DNA of 64,000 nucleotides, from contig OW388305.1 in the NCBI GenBank assembly GCA_936450465.1, positions 54,302,625 through 54,366,624 on the forward strand, read 5' to 3'. The notes under the pieces were generated by a model. The model was not told where the DNA came from. It searched no databases and saw only the letters and a program-made list of their open reading frames with translations. The translations under genes and the position numbers were made by a program. This document shows, piece after piece, positions 32,876-45,788 of this stretch. Position 1 is the stretch's first letter; each line of letters begins with the position of its first letter. Source of the stretch: Gibbula magus (lineage: Eukaryota; Mollusca; Gastropoda; Trochida; Trochidae).

Positions 32876-33670
32876 CTTCTTTAAAGTCGGTTTAACAATA
32901 ATTTTGAATAGTTTTACATTATAACTTAATTAAAACATTTTTACCACAAAACATAACTGTTACAGGAAAGAGCCTCATGGTCACAATAGCTGATTAAGTC
33001 AATTGTCCACAGACTTAATATTCATCATTCATCCTCAATTTTACATCGTTAACGCAATATCGTAATTATATATCTTCTTATTTGTGAAAATAAAATTTTG
33101 AAAACTATCATAAAAATGTTCAGATGTTTGTGTCCCAAATTGTTCCTATTTTAGAATGACTCAACTGAATGGTAACTGAAATAAATCACCAGTCCGGAAG
33201 AAAACCTACCAGTCTGATTTTCAACACTCACATAGAATTAACTGTACAAACGTACCAAACAGTTGTTATACATCTGGTTGAACATGTTCCTCGTATTTCA
33301 CTAATCAACAGCTGGCCTATTTACTAAATGTCAGTCAAATTTTCATTTGATCATATATCATCATTTTGAACCATAAGTCCTTCTTTGAAAACATATATTA
33401 CGTATTATATCGGCTAACATGACATGACATCTGGTCGACAATTATAAGAATTTCAGATTAGGTTAATTACACCAGTAGTCGACCCTCGACGCAATTAATT
33501 ATTTCTTGACATTGACGAGGCATTTTAAAAATATACTTATTGATGGTATGTTGACATATCCAACTTAACTCATATTTATTTGTATCGTCATATTTACTGA
33601 AATGGATTCACAAACACGACGGATTTACAAACATTGCCCATATATGCCTTTCAAACGATGACTTTGGTTT

Positions 33671-34169
33671 TTAAAGGTACATCCATTGTGTTGTTTGGGG
33701 TCAAATATGCCAAACGTTATAAATGGTCTTACTTTATCGAGAAGTACCAATTGTTACCGAAAACTACCGTTTTGATAATACTCGACTAAGTATATTGACG
33801 ATATGAAGGTAAAAGTATCGATTTCTGATCGAAAACCGGACAATGCACCGCGTGTGGCGCGCGCCAATGAGTCAAACGTAATTTTGGACTCTTATTTAAA
33901 CCACACACAATAACAAATGTGGGTTTATAATGTTTAATAGGTCATATAACAACTGTGCATGTAAATAGGACGTGCACTTTCGGTTTCTGCACATGAATAA
34001 TGATGTTACTCGATTTTAATTGGAAACTAGTATTTATGATATATTTGGCGATTGGGGATGAATATACAAGCTGAGTGCAATTGTTTGTATTGTAAACATC
34101 ACAAATGGTGTGTTGGTACGTATTAAAGCCAGATAAAAAATTATGAAACACAATGGATGTACCTTTAAT
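33671..34169. mobile_element. family I MITE, copy 1
   Basis: The inverted ends are ttaaaggtacatccattgtg and cacaatggatgtacctttaa. It matches 45789-46281 in opposite orientation. An open frame on - is short and chance-like. Confidence 0.85.
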
Positions 34170-34999
34170 ACATTGTTCATGGAGTTGTCAAGTAAATAAA
34201 GATTATAAAATATGCATTCAGCAATGTGCCTTTAAGTAAGATCTAGAATGTTGAAAGTAACTAAATGTTTATATTTTGCGACAGACTTTTCATTTTACAA
34301 GCAAGCTAGACTATCGCTTTGTAATCAGTACTTACATAAAAGACAGTACAAAGAGTTTATATATAAAGCGTTCAGTTACGCTGGTTATCGTAATTTGGAC
34401 TTAAAGATCTGGTGAAATGCATTTTTTTTCAAGAATGACAGATGATTACCTCTACGTATATTGTATATCGGAATCAATTGAGCATAAACTCGAGACAATA
34501 TACACTTGCAATTGATTATTAAGACGATATAAATTTACCCATTTTAACAATAACTCGATTAACGCCGCGAAACGTTTTAAGAAGAATCATTGAGGCGTGA
34601 CTGATTAACCACAGACGACGGGTCGTCTGTGACCAGCGGACCGAACCGCTCCGTGGAGCCTCATTAATTAATCAATGATGATTATCACTGCCGCTAGATG
34701 AATTTATGAGATGTGTTAAATCGCCAAATCACATGCAATAACTATGTAATTGTCATCTGCGGAATTACCTAGTTGGATATCTGAAAATTCGATATATATA
34801 GAAAATTTAAGTTGTTTGATTGAAGATTTGTTAGTGAAATTAATAATCAAAATGTTGCGAATTTATGTTGAATTATGACTATCGCCGATAATGAGATTAC
34901 TCCATTGACGTCACAGAAATCATCCCTTCAGGGGCCACACCCCCCGCAGACTTTCATTCTGGTCGTCGGGGCTAAATTAGGCGGGTTTTTTAAAAAGCC
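34170..34999. other. no gene; small foldback at about 34560-34690
   Basis: AT-rich sequence. Near 34612 cagacgac and gtcgtctg face each other, with inverted flanks, in a GC-rich island flanked by attaattaat words. Confidence 0.4.
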
Positions 35000-35382
35000 T
35001 TATTACTCAACCGTGGTGAGATAACTCATTAGATAACAATGAGTTGGTTACACACATGTGTGATACCACCGCGTGCTGCCGTAACGTCATAAACGGCGCG
35101 TGACGTCATAGTCGTTTTTGATTGACGTCACAATGTTTGCCGCGCGACTGGAATAGCGGGTGGCCTATTTGCAAGTGAGCGTCACTAAAAACGATTTTCT
35201 TGCAATTCAGCACTATTTACATCATTGAGTAATAAATAAAATACTAAACTTGGTCCCGTTTGATAACATGTTTATGAAACTCGTGAATGGCATCGGTATT
35301 TAACTCGCTTTCGCTCGTTAATATACCAAACCATCCACTCGTTTCATAAACATGTTATCAAACGGGACATCGTTAAGTATTC
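35000..35382 (+). repeat. family B foldback/CRE element, copy 1
   Basis: Module 1 is bounded by ttattactcaa and ttgagtaataa and contains gtgacgtcat, ttgacgtcac and aacgtcat. Module 2 is a hairpin (gtttgataacatgtttatga ... tcataaacatgttatcaaac) around a ctcgctttcgctcg centre. All three copies keep both modules. Confidence 0.9.
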
Positions 35383-37386
35383 TATATGTATATAAGTAAT
35401 TTATGGACCGATTTCAGAAATTTAAAATCGAACAATTGTCAAATTGACATCCCATTTTAATGAACCATATGTCATTGCATCTATCCTTTAACTTAAGAAC
35501 CGATCGAGGCTATATTTAAGATGTACTTTAATATTTCAAAATCCTCACGGATTCAGTGGTATTTATTACTACTGGGATCAGTTGTCATGCGAATAGAGGG
35601 CAGCCGCGATCTGCAGGTGCTACACGCCTGCGACGCATGCCGTGCACGGCAGTTGCACGCACTACCTTCGCAAGTATGGCACAATGTTCATACTGGCTGT
35701 GCCTGATTCGTTCGAGCAGCGTATACACCGACCACGTGTCCGGAGAACGCCGTTCCTGGACCAGGCATAAGTGGAAACAAGTGTATCGGCGTACAGACAG
35801 GAAGACGTCTTCATCCCTCAAACTAGCTTCAATAAACATATGTCATTTATATCATACAATTATTTTTTGAAAGTTATTTCAAAACCTGGATTAAACATTT
35901 TATTAGCGTGCAATGCGCTGTTGTAAAGAACCGGCAATATCCTAAAAAATCAGTCAACTATCTAATTGTCAAAAGAAAATTCATTCAAAAATAGTTATTG
36001 AATGTCGCAAGGAGAACATTTGTCCGCCATTATACGCCGTCTTCGCCGGTCATTTCAAACCGGCGCATTCGGAGTACGCCTGAGGCATGCGCCGGGTTCC
36101 AATCAAGTGATACGCCGGTTACGCCGCTTTCGGCGGCGTGCGCCGGGTCCCGAATCAAGCATAGCCAAAGACAAACGATTAGCTGTGTTATCGTGATGCT
36201 TCGGAGCTCAGTTGATACGAGTTGACGAGCGTTGGAAAGCAACAAAAAATTCATGTAATTCTATTCTAATCCTATCCTAATCATTCATTCATATATTCAT
36301 ATAATTATAAGTCTTTAAAGGTAGGGTTCTGTCGCCATATTAGATATTTTGCATAACGTGAAATGAATAGTGTACCCAATTTTCCAACTTTTTGATAACT
36401 AAAGTCATAAACTGATAGAGTATTCACATAGTAACACATAACATATAATAAAACCAATAAACAAGTTGCTGTTATACTGTAGCGAAGTTTTCCCGACTCG
36501 CAGCGCCGATGAATGGCTTCAGTTCTCATTATTTTATTTTTCAACAAATGTACGCTTGTGTTTATCAAGTTGTGAAATATAAAGTCATCAAAATATTACT
36601 TTCATTAGTATATTTCAATTTCACTGTGTTAATGTATTAATAACATATATGTGTAACAGGAATATCCTCTCGAATATCGTTTCCTCAAAAAATACCCCGA
36701 TAGAACCCTCCTTTTAACATTAGAACTTAATAGCCATTCAAAACACATAGGCAGCGGGCATTCCTACAGAAAGCCCGGGGCTTACCTCAGGAAGTCCCGC
36801 GGCTTACCTCATGAAAACCCGGTAAACTACTGATAGAGGTTTAGTCGGTAAAAGAAAAACATGTTGAGACAATAGATTGACGTCCCTGGAGGTTTATGAG
36901 ACGATTCTAAGCATTGTCCCAAACTCGTGTAAACTTTGGGAATAAATAATCTACCAGTGATATGATTATGTTTCTTCTTAAACGAAACAAGTTGCATGTT
37001 CTTGATTACAGTCAAAGGATAAATGCATATATTCTACTGAATGTAATATTCCTAACCATGCTAACAAAAGCTCCTGCTGAAACGTGAAACTTACAGATCC
37101 ATCTTTAATTTCGACAATGTTGAATATCGATCTGACATATCATTTGTCAATACAAGTTAATAATGGTTATTGCAATAGGTCTAAGTATTTAGTTCTTATA
37201 CCAAATAATACAGATGGCAATGACGTTGATTTTAGTTCATTTTTCATGAACCTATCCCTCTGTGATTTTTATGAAATAATCATAACTTAAATGAACCAAA
37301 GACTATAAATAATGCTGCATGTTTAGTATGAGCCCTAATATACACCACAACAACATAGTTATCAACTATCCTTAAGCATAAAATCT
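35383..37386. other. no gene recognised; GC-rich islands
   Basis: Two GC-rich islands stand out. Positions 35580-35790 have open frames on both strands without family resemblance. Positions 36030-36165 carry repeated cgccgg words that form partial palindromes. Neither supports a gene call. Confidence 0.35.
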
Positions 37387-37768
37387 TATTTATTACTCAA
37401 CCGTGGTGAGATCACTCATTAGATAACAATGAGTTGGTTACACACGTGTGATACCACCGCGTGCTGCAGTAACGTCATAATCGGCACGTGACGTCACAGT
37501 CGTTTTTGGATGACGTCACAATGTAAGCCGAGCGCGCGACTGCAATAGCGGGTCACCTATTTGCAAGTAAACGTCACTAAAAACGATTTTCTTGCAATTC
37601 AGTGCTATTTACATCATTGAGTAATAAATAAAATACTAAACTCGGTCCCGTTTGATAACATGAAACTCGTGAATGGCATCGGTATTTAACTCGCTTTCGC
37701 TCGTTAAAATACCGAACCATCCACTCTTTTCATAAACATGTTATCAAACGGGACATCGTTTAGTATTA
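37387..37768 (+). repeat. family B foldback/CRE element, copy 2
   Basis: Same two modules as copy 1. A 10-base deletion in the left arm of the hairpin shortens the stem. CRE-like words are retained. Confidence 0.9.
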
Positions 37769-37932
37769 TATATGTAGCATACTAGTTTTAATACAAAAAC
37801 ATTATTTTGCACTATGCGTGCATATCAACCATATTGCATGATACATGATTCATAGTGGAATACATGACTACATATACTATACTTATAAGCATATTCTAGA
37901 TCTACCGGAGATATACTAATCTATACAGCACA

Positions 37933-38017
37933 TAGAGAATCTCACCCAAGTGTCTTTTGATATCAAATATATCAACACGAGTTGATAAAAGTTACAAATA
38001 CCCGAGGCTTGCCGATA
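37933..38017 (+). repeat. family A fragment
   Basis: It matches only the left arm (tagagaatctcacccaagtg ... gaggcttgccga), then diverges. Confidence 0.75.
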
Positions 38018-38472
38018 AAAGTACATTAAACAGTACAATAATTGGTATATTCTCAGGACATTTAGAAACATTGTTTACAAAGAAGTCATCACATTCAGTA
38101 ATGTATGACAAGGATAGCCTAACTTGCAAGAGAAGCACGTGCACCACATGCCACATACGTTGCTATGGCGACATCCGCTATAAAGACGAGCCTTCACGCT
38201 TCGGAAACTCTTGTTATGTAGTACGTTTTATGCAATAAAGGGATTTCAGTTTATGTGATGTCAGATACTCTTAGCGCGCGCTAGTCGAAGGGGATACATC
38301 TCTTTGAAACCAAATTTCAAATTCATTTCATTTTCGTGATATGAAAATTATTTATCACATGTCATGTTGTAGATAAAAGATTTCTCTTGCGACGTTATAA
38401 GTATATGTTCCACAAATAATTTTGTATTTTAGACTCAAACATCCTTGATGGCGCTTTAAGAAGTATACTTAC

Positions 38473-38575
38473 CTAACAATAGAGACAACAAAGACAAGAG
38501 AGCTGATGGGTACACTGGGAGCACAGTCACACCAGCTAACAATAGACGTGATACTTCATTTAACCTGTGCTGTAT
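38473..38575 (-). other. candidate non-coding exon upstream of SLC6
   Basis: The minus strand shows a good acceptor (gtgccattgcag) and a consensus donor (TTAG|gtaagt) 103 bases apart. One frame is open, but its phase would not join the SLC6 frame in exon 1. If real, it would be a 5' UTR exon of the transporter or belong to something else. Confidence 0.25.
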
Positions 38576-39798
38576 CTGCAATGGCACCTAGAAATACCAG
38601 AAGTTCTATTGCATATGTTCGTTTTGCAGACGATTTACCACAAACATAAGGTTAGGAGGGTGTAAATTATTAATAATTAATTAATAATTAATAACTCTGT
38701 TATAGAAGGCGAAATTCACATTAAACATTATATTATTCCAAATCATTATCTTTCGAAACGTCCGTCAACTGCCTTTAAAACAACTGTCTACCGCATGCCT
38801 TTAAATCGTTAATCGTAATCTAGCGGTTTTTGTAAACATGTTTTTCCCTCCTTTATATCTACTTTATTATCTGAATTGTGATTCATGTTATGAAATCTCT
38901 GGAACATGTGTTGCATGTAAACGTGTAGTTTGTGTACTGTTAGTCGTGACTAGAATTGTTCATAATTTTACAAAGTAAAAGACGACGCAGCGAGGATTGC
39001 AAATAAAAATAGAAACCATTTATCTAACATTTCGCTTGTCTTTTTGTGTGGGCCTTTCAGTCATGTCACATTTCATTATTGCGCAGTGTGTATTAATTAA
39101 TATACACGTAGATAACTGTATCGTCGGTCAACAGAGGCAGTAAAGGTCGATGAATTAATTCATCTGTGTGTTAGTCTGCGTTTTGTGTTCCGGTATCATC
39201 ACTATTCAACTTAAGTTTGCACAGCGTTTTTTAAGTTTAAACCTCCATGAACTTAATAAATTTTGAAGTCAATACTTATAATTAAATATATTCGTAGCTA
39301 ATGTTTTGAAAAGGTTTCATTGCTACAAATATACAAATTTGCAACAATTAGAGCTGTACTATTTGCGCGTATGAAGACACCAAATATTAACCCCGTCTAC
39401 AACGTGTTCATCACCCAAGGATAAAGCACAACGCAACTATCCATGAACCTGACGTCATGGGGGGCGTGGCTAAATGTGATGTTACGTCACGAAATTAAGT
39501 TCATGCAGGTATAACCTGAATCTCTATGACAGTGTTCAGAATATCCGAGTGGGAAATCAGCTCCGCTGAAAACCGCTCGTAAAATCTCCAAGAGAAGAAG
39601 AAAAAGTGTTCAGCGAATCAGATTCACGCAAAGCAATTGCTATTTAGTTATTCTCGCATCGAAAAAACACTATAGCTTATCATGTGTGTATGTTCCATTT
39701 TACTCGTGTAATATTTCGCTGAGAATCACTGCGAGAAAGTAGGATGTTATTGGTGACATTTTAAGACGAGGACATATGAAATTTCTATAAAACATGCA
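38576..39798. other. no gene recognised
   Basis: AT-rich sequence between the candidate exon and the end of the HES-like gene. Confidence 0.35.
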
Positions 39799-40145
39799 TT
39801 TATTTCACAATTGTACATCTTAACAATCGTGTCTGTCAATGGCATCGGTTCTGATCAGTCAGTTTAAAGGAAGCATTAGTGGTTTAGTTGCTTCACATCT
39901 TCATCCTGACAACCGTACAACTCTATTCCCTTTTACCTAGCTGATGATCTCTTCCCGTCGAAAGTTGGTTTGTACAACTGCTATTATTAGTACATGCTAG
40001 AGAAACGCTTCCCGGGTCCAAAAAGGCGTGATTTTCACTGATCACCGGTGTGTTTCGGTGTGCCGACAGAAAATCTTCTGTGCACAAAAGTCGATGCCCT
40101 GATTTCCTTGAGTAAATATCCAAACACAAAATCTGTCCAGAAACA

Positions 40146-40573
40146 TCAACACAGTTTCCACGGCCTCCATACAGCAATGTCTCTCGCCATCAAGTCACTA
40201 TACACACACTTTTCAACATGTTCTTTTTTAATCTCAGACTCCGTCAACATATACCTCGAATCTTCTCTTCCACAAACAGCAGTCCCAGTTGTACCATCAC
40301 AAGCAGCGGTCTCTATAACAGGCTCATAAGTTATCTCCCTTTTACAATTTGGCGACCTTGACCTTGGTCTTTTATAGGGACTTTGAACTTCCGGAGCATC
40401 TGTTCCGAAATGCTGCAGTGTTGATGACGAGGTGAGGTTGAGAGGGGAGACGTTTGGTAGAAAGGTCACGTATGTGCCTCCATTGTAAGACGGGAGGCCG
40501 AAACATTGGCCAGTTGAGTCAGCGGATAGTCCTAAGTACTGCTGTTGGAGAACTTGCTGTTGAAGTTGCTGGC
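40146..40573 (-). CDS. HES-like exon 4: Gln-rich tail and WRPW
   Basis: The acceptor is tttccacag|GCCAGC. The frame is open to the stop at 40148-40146 and includes VWRPWKLC at the end. Confidence 0.92.
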
Positions 40574-43500
40574 CTGTGGAAATCAATGTGTCACAATCAG
40601 TGTACAAATAATAGATAACTCGTTAGATTCACGTTAAAGGAGCAGTAGCATGTTTTTTTTAATTTTATTTTTTCCAATTTCCAATAATGATAGTTCGTGT
40701 CATTTATATTTACTTAAGAGGGTAAAGAATCTTATTATACAAACCAATTATCCGTAGTGATAATATCGGAGTTGCGTATGAAGCCAAATTGCATTTCGGC
40801 CATTTTATTGTGAACACATTTTATTATTTTGAATGACAAAAAACGACTCCCATGGCTATACGGAACCATGTACATGAAGTTTTTAACTTGATTTTCCGAA
40901 GAGAGGAGGGTGTTTTACCATTGGTGACATAATTTTTCAAATACATATCATCAACTTAATTGAGCGAAAAAACGTGCTACCTCCCCTTTAAATGCATTGC
41001 AATCTAATTACACAATGTGATACACCTTTAAAATGGTTGTATCCATAAATAAATAAGGCGTTGTGAAACCAGACCTCTTGGTTGATACTTACTTTTAGAT
41101 TTGACAACTTTAAGGTACTCCACAGTTTTCTCTAGAAGCTCTGCCTTCTCCATCTTGACAGGATTTCCCTGAACGTAAAAGAAAGGACACACTGATAAAA
41201 CAAATCTATTGAACGTACCATCATACAAACATTATAAAATAAGTACATGTACTTGGAAAAGTACGATTTCCAGATGTGCATTCACTTATTTTCACAGAAC
41301 AGGACAATGGTTAGTCTTACACTCAGACTCTGAAAAAAGTAATTATTCAGACAATATCACCATTTTATCAAATATTGAAAAGGAGACTGTAAGAAATGGA
41401 ATTTTCTATAAAGAAGGCTCCTTTTCAATAATTTTTTCAGAGTCTAATTGTTAGACTAGACACTGATATGCGGAGTAAGTATGAATAAAGTATATATAGT
41501 ATACATTATTCTTATAGAGAACACTATAATATAAAATAATGCTGCTTCACTTGGTGAATGATTCATCACAATATCCTTACATCTAACTTGACTTTAGATG
41601 ACTGTGTATACAGTAAAGTGACGTGAACGTTTGAGTGACATCATTGAGTGACATCATTGAGTGACATCATTGAGTGACATCACCGTCTCTGATGGCATTG
41701 TAGTTTTGCATGTTTGAAGAGCATTAGAGCACATGCACATCATCGCGACAATAAGAAACACGTAAATCACTTTGAATCTCTTATATTCTTAAACAATAAC
41801 ACCTTTTATATAAGATGCAAATTGCAAGTCACTTTGTCGTACATGCCACTCAGACAGAGAAATTTACAACCTATTTGACTCGCATAACCATTTCTGTCAT
41901 TAAACAAAATAGCTCATCTACGAACAGTCGACATAGGAATGAGGAAAATACGATGTATCCATAAACTAGTAAGTCTTTGTTCATCGTTAAATTCAACAAA
42001 ATCCGCAACACCCAAAGCCGCAACACATCGTGCGGTACTACATAACCAGCAGGTAATTGCAGCTGATGTCTCCAGCACAGAACACGGATTATGTTGGTAT
42101 CTCCACTACAGATCTTGCACAGTAATCAGCGTCACTCGACCATCGAGATCAGATCACTGGATACAATCACAATGTGATCGGTATATAATCAAGCCAAGGG
42201 GGACACACGTAACAAACCGTGGCTCGTCAGTCAGCAGGGGATGGTCACTCTAATTGTTAGTGGATATTGGCTGAAGGGCACTGTGCTTAAGGGAGGTACG
42301 CTCGTGCCATTCGAAGGGGTGTTGAAGAAATGATTGTACTGTTTTATACTCTCTTATGCATAAGTTCTATACGTAATTATAAACACATGTAAGTAGTTAG
42401 TTGTTTCCTTCTATCTCGTAAACTGAAAAATAGGAGCTTTTCTACTTCTATGTGTGCAACGTTTGCTTATATTGTATATTGGTGCTTTTTAATTTATTCT
42501 TATTGGTAAAATATATTAAGACCGTTAAACTATTAGAATTTTCGTTCACAGTTTGTGCATCAAAAACTTGAGAATCAGACAAAAACGTGCATGTTGCATT
42601 AATGAAGAACATTTTATTTTCTTAATAACATTTTGCCATATGCATTCATTTGAAGGACACAGAAAATGAAAACCTTTTTCAATATATGTCACTTTGTAAC
42701 CCTATTCCTTATGTAAAAATATACACGAGAAACCAGACGAGCATCGACCGTCCTGCGTAAGCATAACAGTTTCAATAACTTGCTAAGCTCAGCCAATGAT
42801 GGAGACTGACGCGACTTATACTTTGCGTAGGGAAGTCGGACACAAACCGAAACTTACCTGTTCACCAGGCGGCGAGATCAAAGCTTCTATCTCGTCCAGG
42901 TAATGGTTTATCTTGGCTCTACGGCGACGCTCAGCTAAGTGCTTACGTGTCTGTAAGTAACACGATAATATCAACATCTATCACGTTCAGATAACGACAT
43001 TCAACAGTGTAATTGTTAGCACAGTATGTTTGTTCTCAAGGTCCTGGGAGTTAGTGTACACCCTGTATATCATAATCAACACTGAACACTAAACAAATAT
43101 TAAGAACATCTAAAAACATATTATTTGTAATGAAATGTTTCATAGCATATCATCATATACACATCTTAATGATACACGTACCCCCTACTCTTGTTATAAT
43201 CCATATGGATATCGCTTATGAAATCAGGTTATATCGCACTTTTATGTAAATTATCACATAAATAGATACATTGTTTACTATGAATATCTGTATGTATTTT
43301 CTCTATATCAGTTTGTACGTTCTATAAGAATCAAATTCTTTCCTGACATGTATCTATTTAGATGAACGTGCACTTCACTATTCTCGTGGATCAGCCTCAG
43401 TTTAAGTGTAAGTTGATTGACTATACGTACCGTAAAGGGGTTGGTATGGTATACTTATGTAATAATTCTAGCTTAAGGAGTGTAAACTGTGGAAAAGGTG

Positions 43501-44319
43501 AAGAAAATCAAAATATTTTGATAGTCACTTATCAATTTGCTTGATAACGATGCTAGTATCTACACCGAAACGTCGCATTTATTGCAATAACGAAGTTGAC
43601 TATCAATATGGTTTGGTTTGTCTTTATCTCTACAACTTCGAAAATGCATCTCGGAGAAGTAATATGGAATAGGTACAATTAACAGTCTGATTAATTGACC
43701 TTGTTCCGAGGAATAGAATTAGCAAAATAATGCATCTACCGGACACGAACAGGTTCTGCAGATTGAGGAAACCTCTGAACGATAGGAGTTCGTATCGCGG
43801 GAGATGCATTATTCCTTATAAACCAATCAATAATTAAAATATGAAGAATTTACACTAAAGAACTAGTGTATTCAACAGTAGGCTATTGCTGGCTGTTCGA
43901 ACCTGAACGAAAGTTGATAATTGTTTTTAATATGGTTATACCTCAAAATGTTTTTTTCTTAAAACTCATTAAGTTTCGTATATACCATAAAGTAAAAGAA
44001 ATTATTGCTAAAGTCAGGGACTCTATAAAAAGGAACAGAAAACTCGGGCTTGTTATAAAATTATATCCTTATTTTCTATTGAACTCTGATTAAAATGTCC
44101 TTGCTAAAATATACCAGCTTCAAACTGATTACAAAATTATTTATTATTTAGAAAACGAATCTTACATCATGACATAAATAAAGCGTAAATAATTCAATTT
44201 GTCCTAGTATACCAGAGAAATCAATGAGTAGCAGGAATGCTCTGTAACATTAAAATCTCTAAAATTAAAATTTACAGATTACGATCACTCACCAAACTCT
44301 CTCTCCTCTGCGTGTCCAT
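40146..44319 (-). CDS. HES-like bHLH-WRPW transcriptional repressor, Orange domain not seen
   Basis: This is a nuclear DNA-binding repressor of the Hairy/E(spl) type. The exons 44319-44293, 42950-42858, 41168-41093 and 40573-40146 join in phase to 207 residues. Residues 10-24 are a basic region (TRKHLAERRRRAKIN), residues 25-34 helix 1, and residues 45-62 helix 2 (KMEKAELLEKTVEYLKVV). WRPW sits at 201-204, followed by Lys-Leu-Cys; this tetrapeptide recruits Groucho/TLE corepressors in the family. Two things differ from classic HES. The basic region has no Pro (HES proteins have KPxxEKRRR). Helix 2 runs straight into a Gln-rich stretch (QQLQQQVLQQQ), with no Orange domain. In between lie a Ser/Thr-rich segment and a basic KRPRSRSP patch. 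An AATAAA on - at 39804-39799 could end the transcript. Confidence 0.9.
40634..40992. mobile_element. family H MITE, copy 3, inside HES-like intron 3
   Basis: The inverted ends are ttaaaggagcagtagcatg and cgtgctacctcccctttaa. It lies between HES-like exons 3 and 4. Confidence 0.8.
41093..41168 (-). CDS. HES-like exon 3: helix 2
   Basis: The acceptor is acgttcag|GGAAAT and the donor TCTAAAA|gtaagt (phase 1). It encodes MEKAELLEKTVEYLK. Confidence 0.93.
41308..41460. repeat. small foldback in HES-like intron 2
   Basis: The inverted ends are agtcttacactcagactctg and cagagtctaattgttagact; inside, attgaaaaggag faces ctccttttcaat. Confidence 0.65.
41630..41685. repeat. 13-bp tandem repeat, four copies
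   Basis: The unit gagtgacatcatt is repeated without interruption in HES-like intron 2; tgacatcat resembles a CRE half-site. Confidence 0.85.
42858..42950 (-). CDS. HES-like exon 2: basic region, helix 1, loop
   Basis: The acceptor is cttacag|ACACGT and the donor GAACAG|gtaagt. The 31 codons include ERRRRAKIN. Confidence 0.93.
42960..44280. other. HES-like intron 1; one foldback
   Basis: AT-rich. At 43725-43815 an inverted pair (ataatgcatctaccggacac / gcgggagatgcattat) surrounds a GC-richer centre. No exon seen. Confidence 0.4.
44293..44319 (-). CDS. HES-like exon 1: start and nine residues
   Basis: ATG at 44319-44317 reads MDTQRRESL up to the donor TTG|gtgagt. The short leader directly before the basic region is usual for small HES proteins. 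Confidence 0.8.
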
Positions 44320-45788
44320 CACGTAAGGTGTCCCGATACAATCTGACCCTTGGTCAGTGAAATCTTGGACAGGTCACCCGAGCACCTAATGCGCGTGAAA
44401 TCCTTTAGACACCATTAATTCATTCTCGACTTTTTAATGAGCGAACGTCAAGGCACTGGGACCCCCTGCACGATTGTAAAGAAAAGGCGTTACGCGAATG
44501 TAGGTAACATTGTTGTAGGTGGGTGTGATTTAAGGAGACGTTTTACGTCCGTGCTTTTATTGTTACAGCGCGAGATGCACTAATAGGGATAAGGGGATGA
44601 TACAATGTGTGTAGAAATTAGCTCCTCATGCGTGAAGAGATGGAAATTTAAACGGTTTTTGTAAGATTTGAAATGACTGGAATCGGAGGGGGTGGGAGGG
44701 GATGTCCGGTTTGTGGCTATCTAATTGCCCCCTTCTAAATCTCGAGCCGCGTGCGCGACACCATTACAATGAGGCTTTGGAAATCTACCTGTGACCATGC
44801 TGACTTGATGCGATGTTAAATATTTACCTCAGCTACCTTTGCCTTTAGTGTATATCTTTCATGGTATTGTTTCCACGAGTGACGCTTTCATTGTCCTAGC
44901 ATTCAACAAATTCTCATTCTGTTTTTTTCTTTTGGTGTATATCAAAATTGAGCCTCAAAATAAATATTGCTCTAAAATATAACGCATGTACTATTACGAC
45001 TTAAGTGTCTTAGATTCAATAGAATGTTATTTTATGATTTCGGCCTTCAACCATTGACGTTAGTCTAAATACATATTTGATGAATATGTTGATGGCATTT
45101 CTGTGTATTTCTTGCGAGTCAACGTTCTGTTTTCACTTCACAAGGTATGGTAAAGTATTTTGCCTGATTGACAATCAGAGGCTTTCTCAAACACGCCACT
45201 TAATACAATAATGTGTGATACTACCCAATGTTTGATTTGAATGTTGTACTTTGCAGTTTCTGTTTTATGAACCTATCAGAATAGCGTCGGTGCTTTATAT
45301 TAATACAATTGAGACAAAATATTAACATTTCTTACTTTTGATTTTGCTATCACTGCCGCTTACGGTGCAATTTTGATTTTGATTAAAATCTTCACTATAT
45401 TTTCAACAGTCTAAACTAGCGTATTCAACATGTGTAAAGCTTCCCTGTTATTTGAAGTGTAGAGTTCTTGATACTGGAAAAGGACAACACATTTATTGTC
45501 TATATCTATTGTAAGGTAGATTTACCCACACGTTTAAATAGCTTTTTTAAAGAGTTTTGATTATTGATAACCTTGAAGTATTTGGTATTTCATTGTTACT
45601 TAAACGTAATTTAAGTGCAGTATTCTTGTTATTATTTCCGCGTTCTATGATCAGTATTATTTGTAAGCATTTACGCACAATAATAAATTTGAATGTTTAA
45701 TTTGCACTGAGTGAGTTTCTCATTACAACTCGTTATCATTCGCAAAAATTGTGATTATATAATGTTGATATGTATTGTATTACTCATT
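44320..45788. promoter_or_regulatory. presumed upstream region of the HES-like gene
   Basis: The likely promoter lies in the CpG-richer first 450 bp (44320-44770), which is unlike the AT-rich remainder. I see no clear TATA box or paired Su(H) sites; the call rests on position and base composition. Confidence 0.3.

Noticed and set aside
35556..35870. Transposase-like protein in a GC-rich island
   Set aside because: Frames are open on both strands because of base composition; no recognised motif.
41939..42253. 104-codon + strand frame within HES-like intron 2
   Set aside because: No family resemblance, antisense to the gene, with low-complexity codon use.
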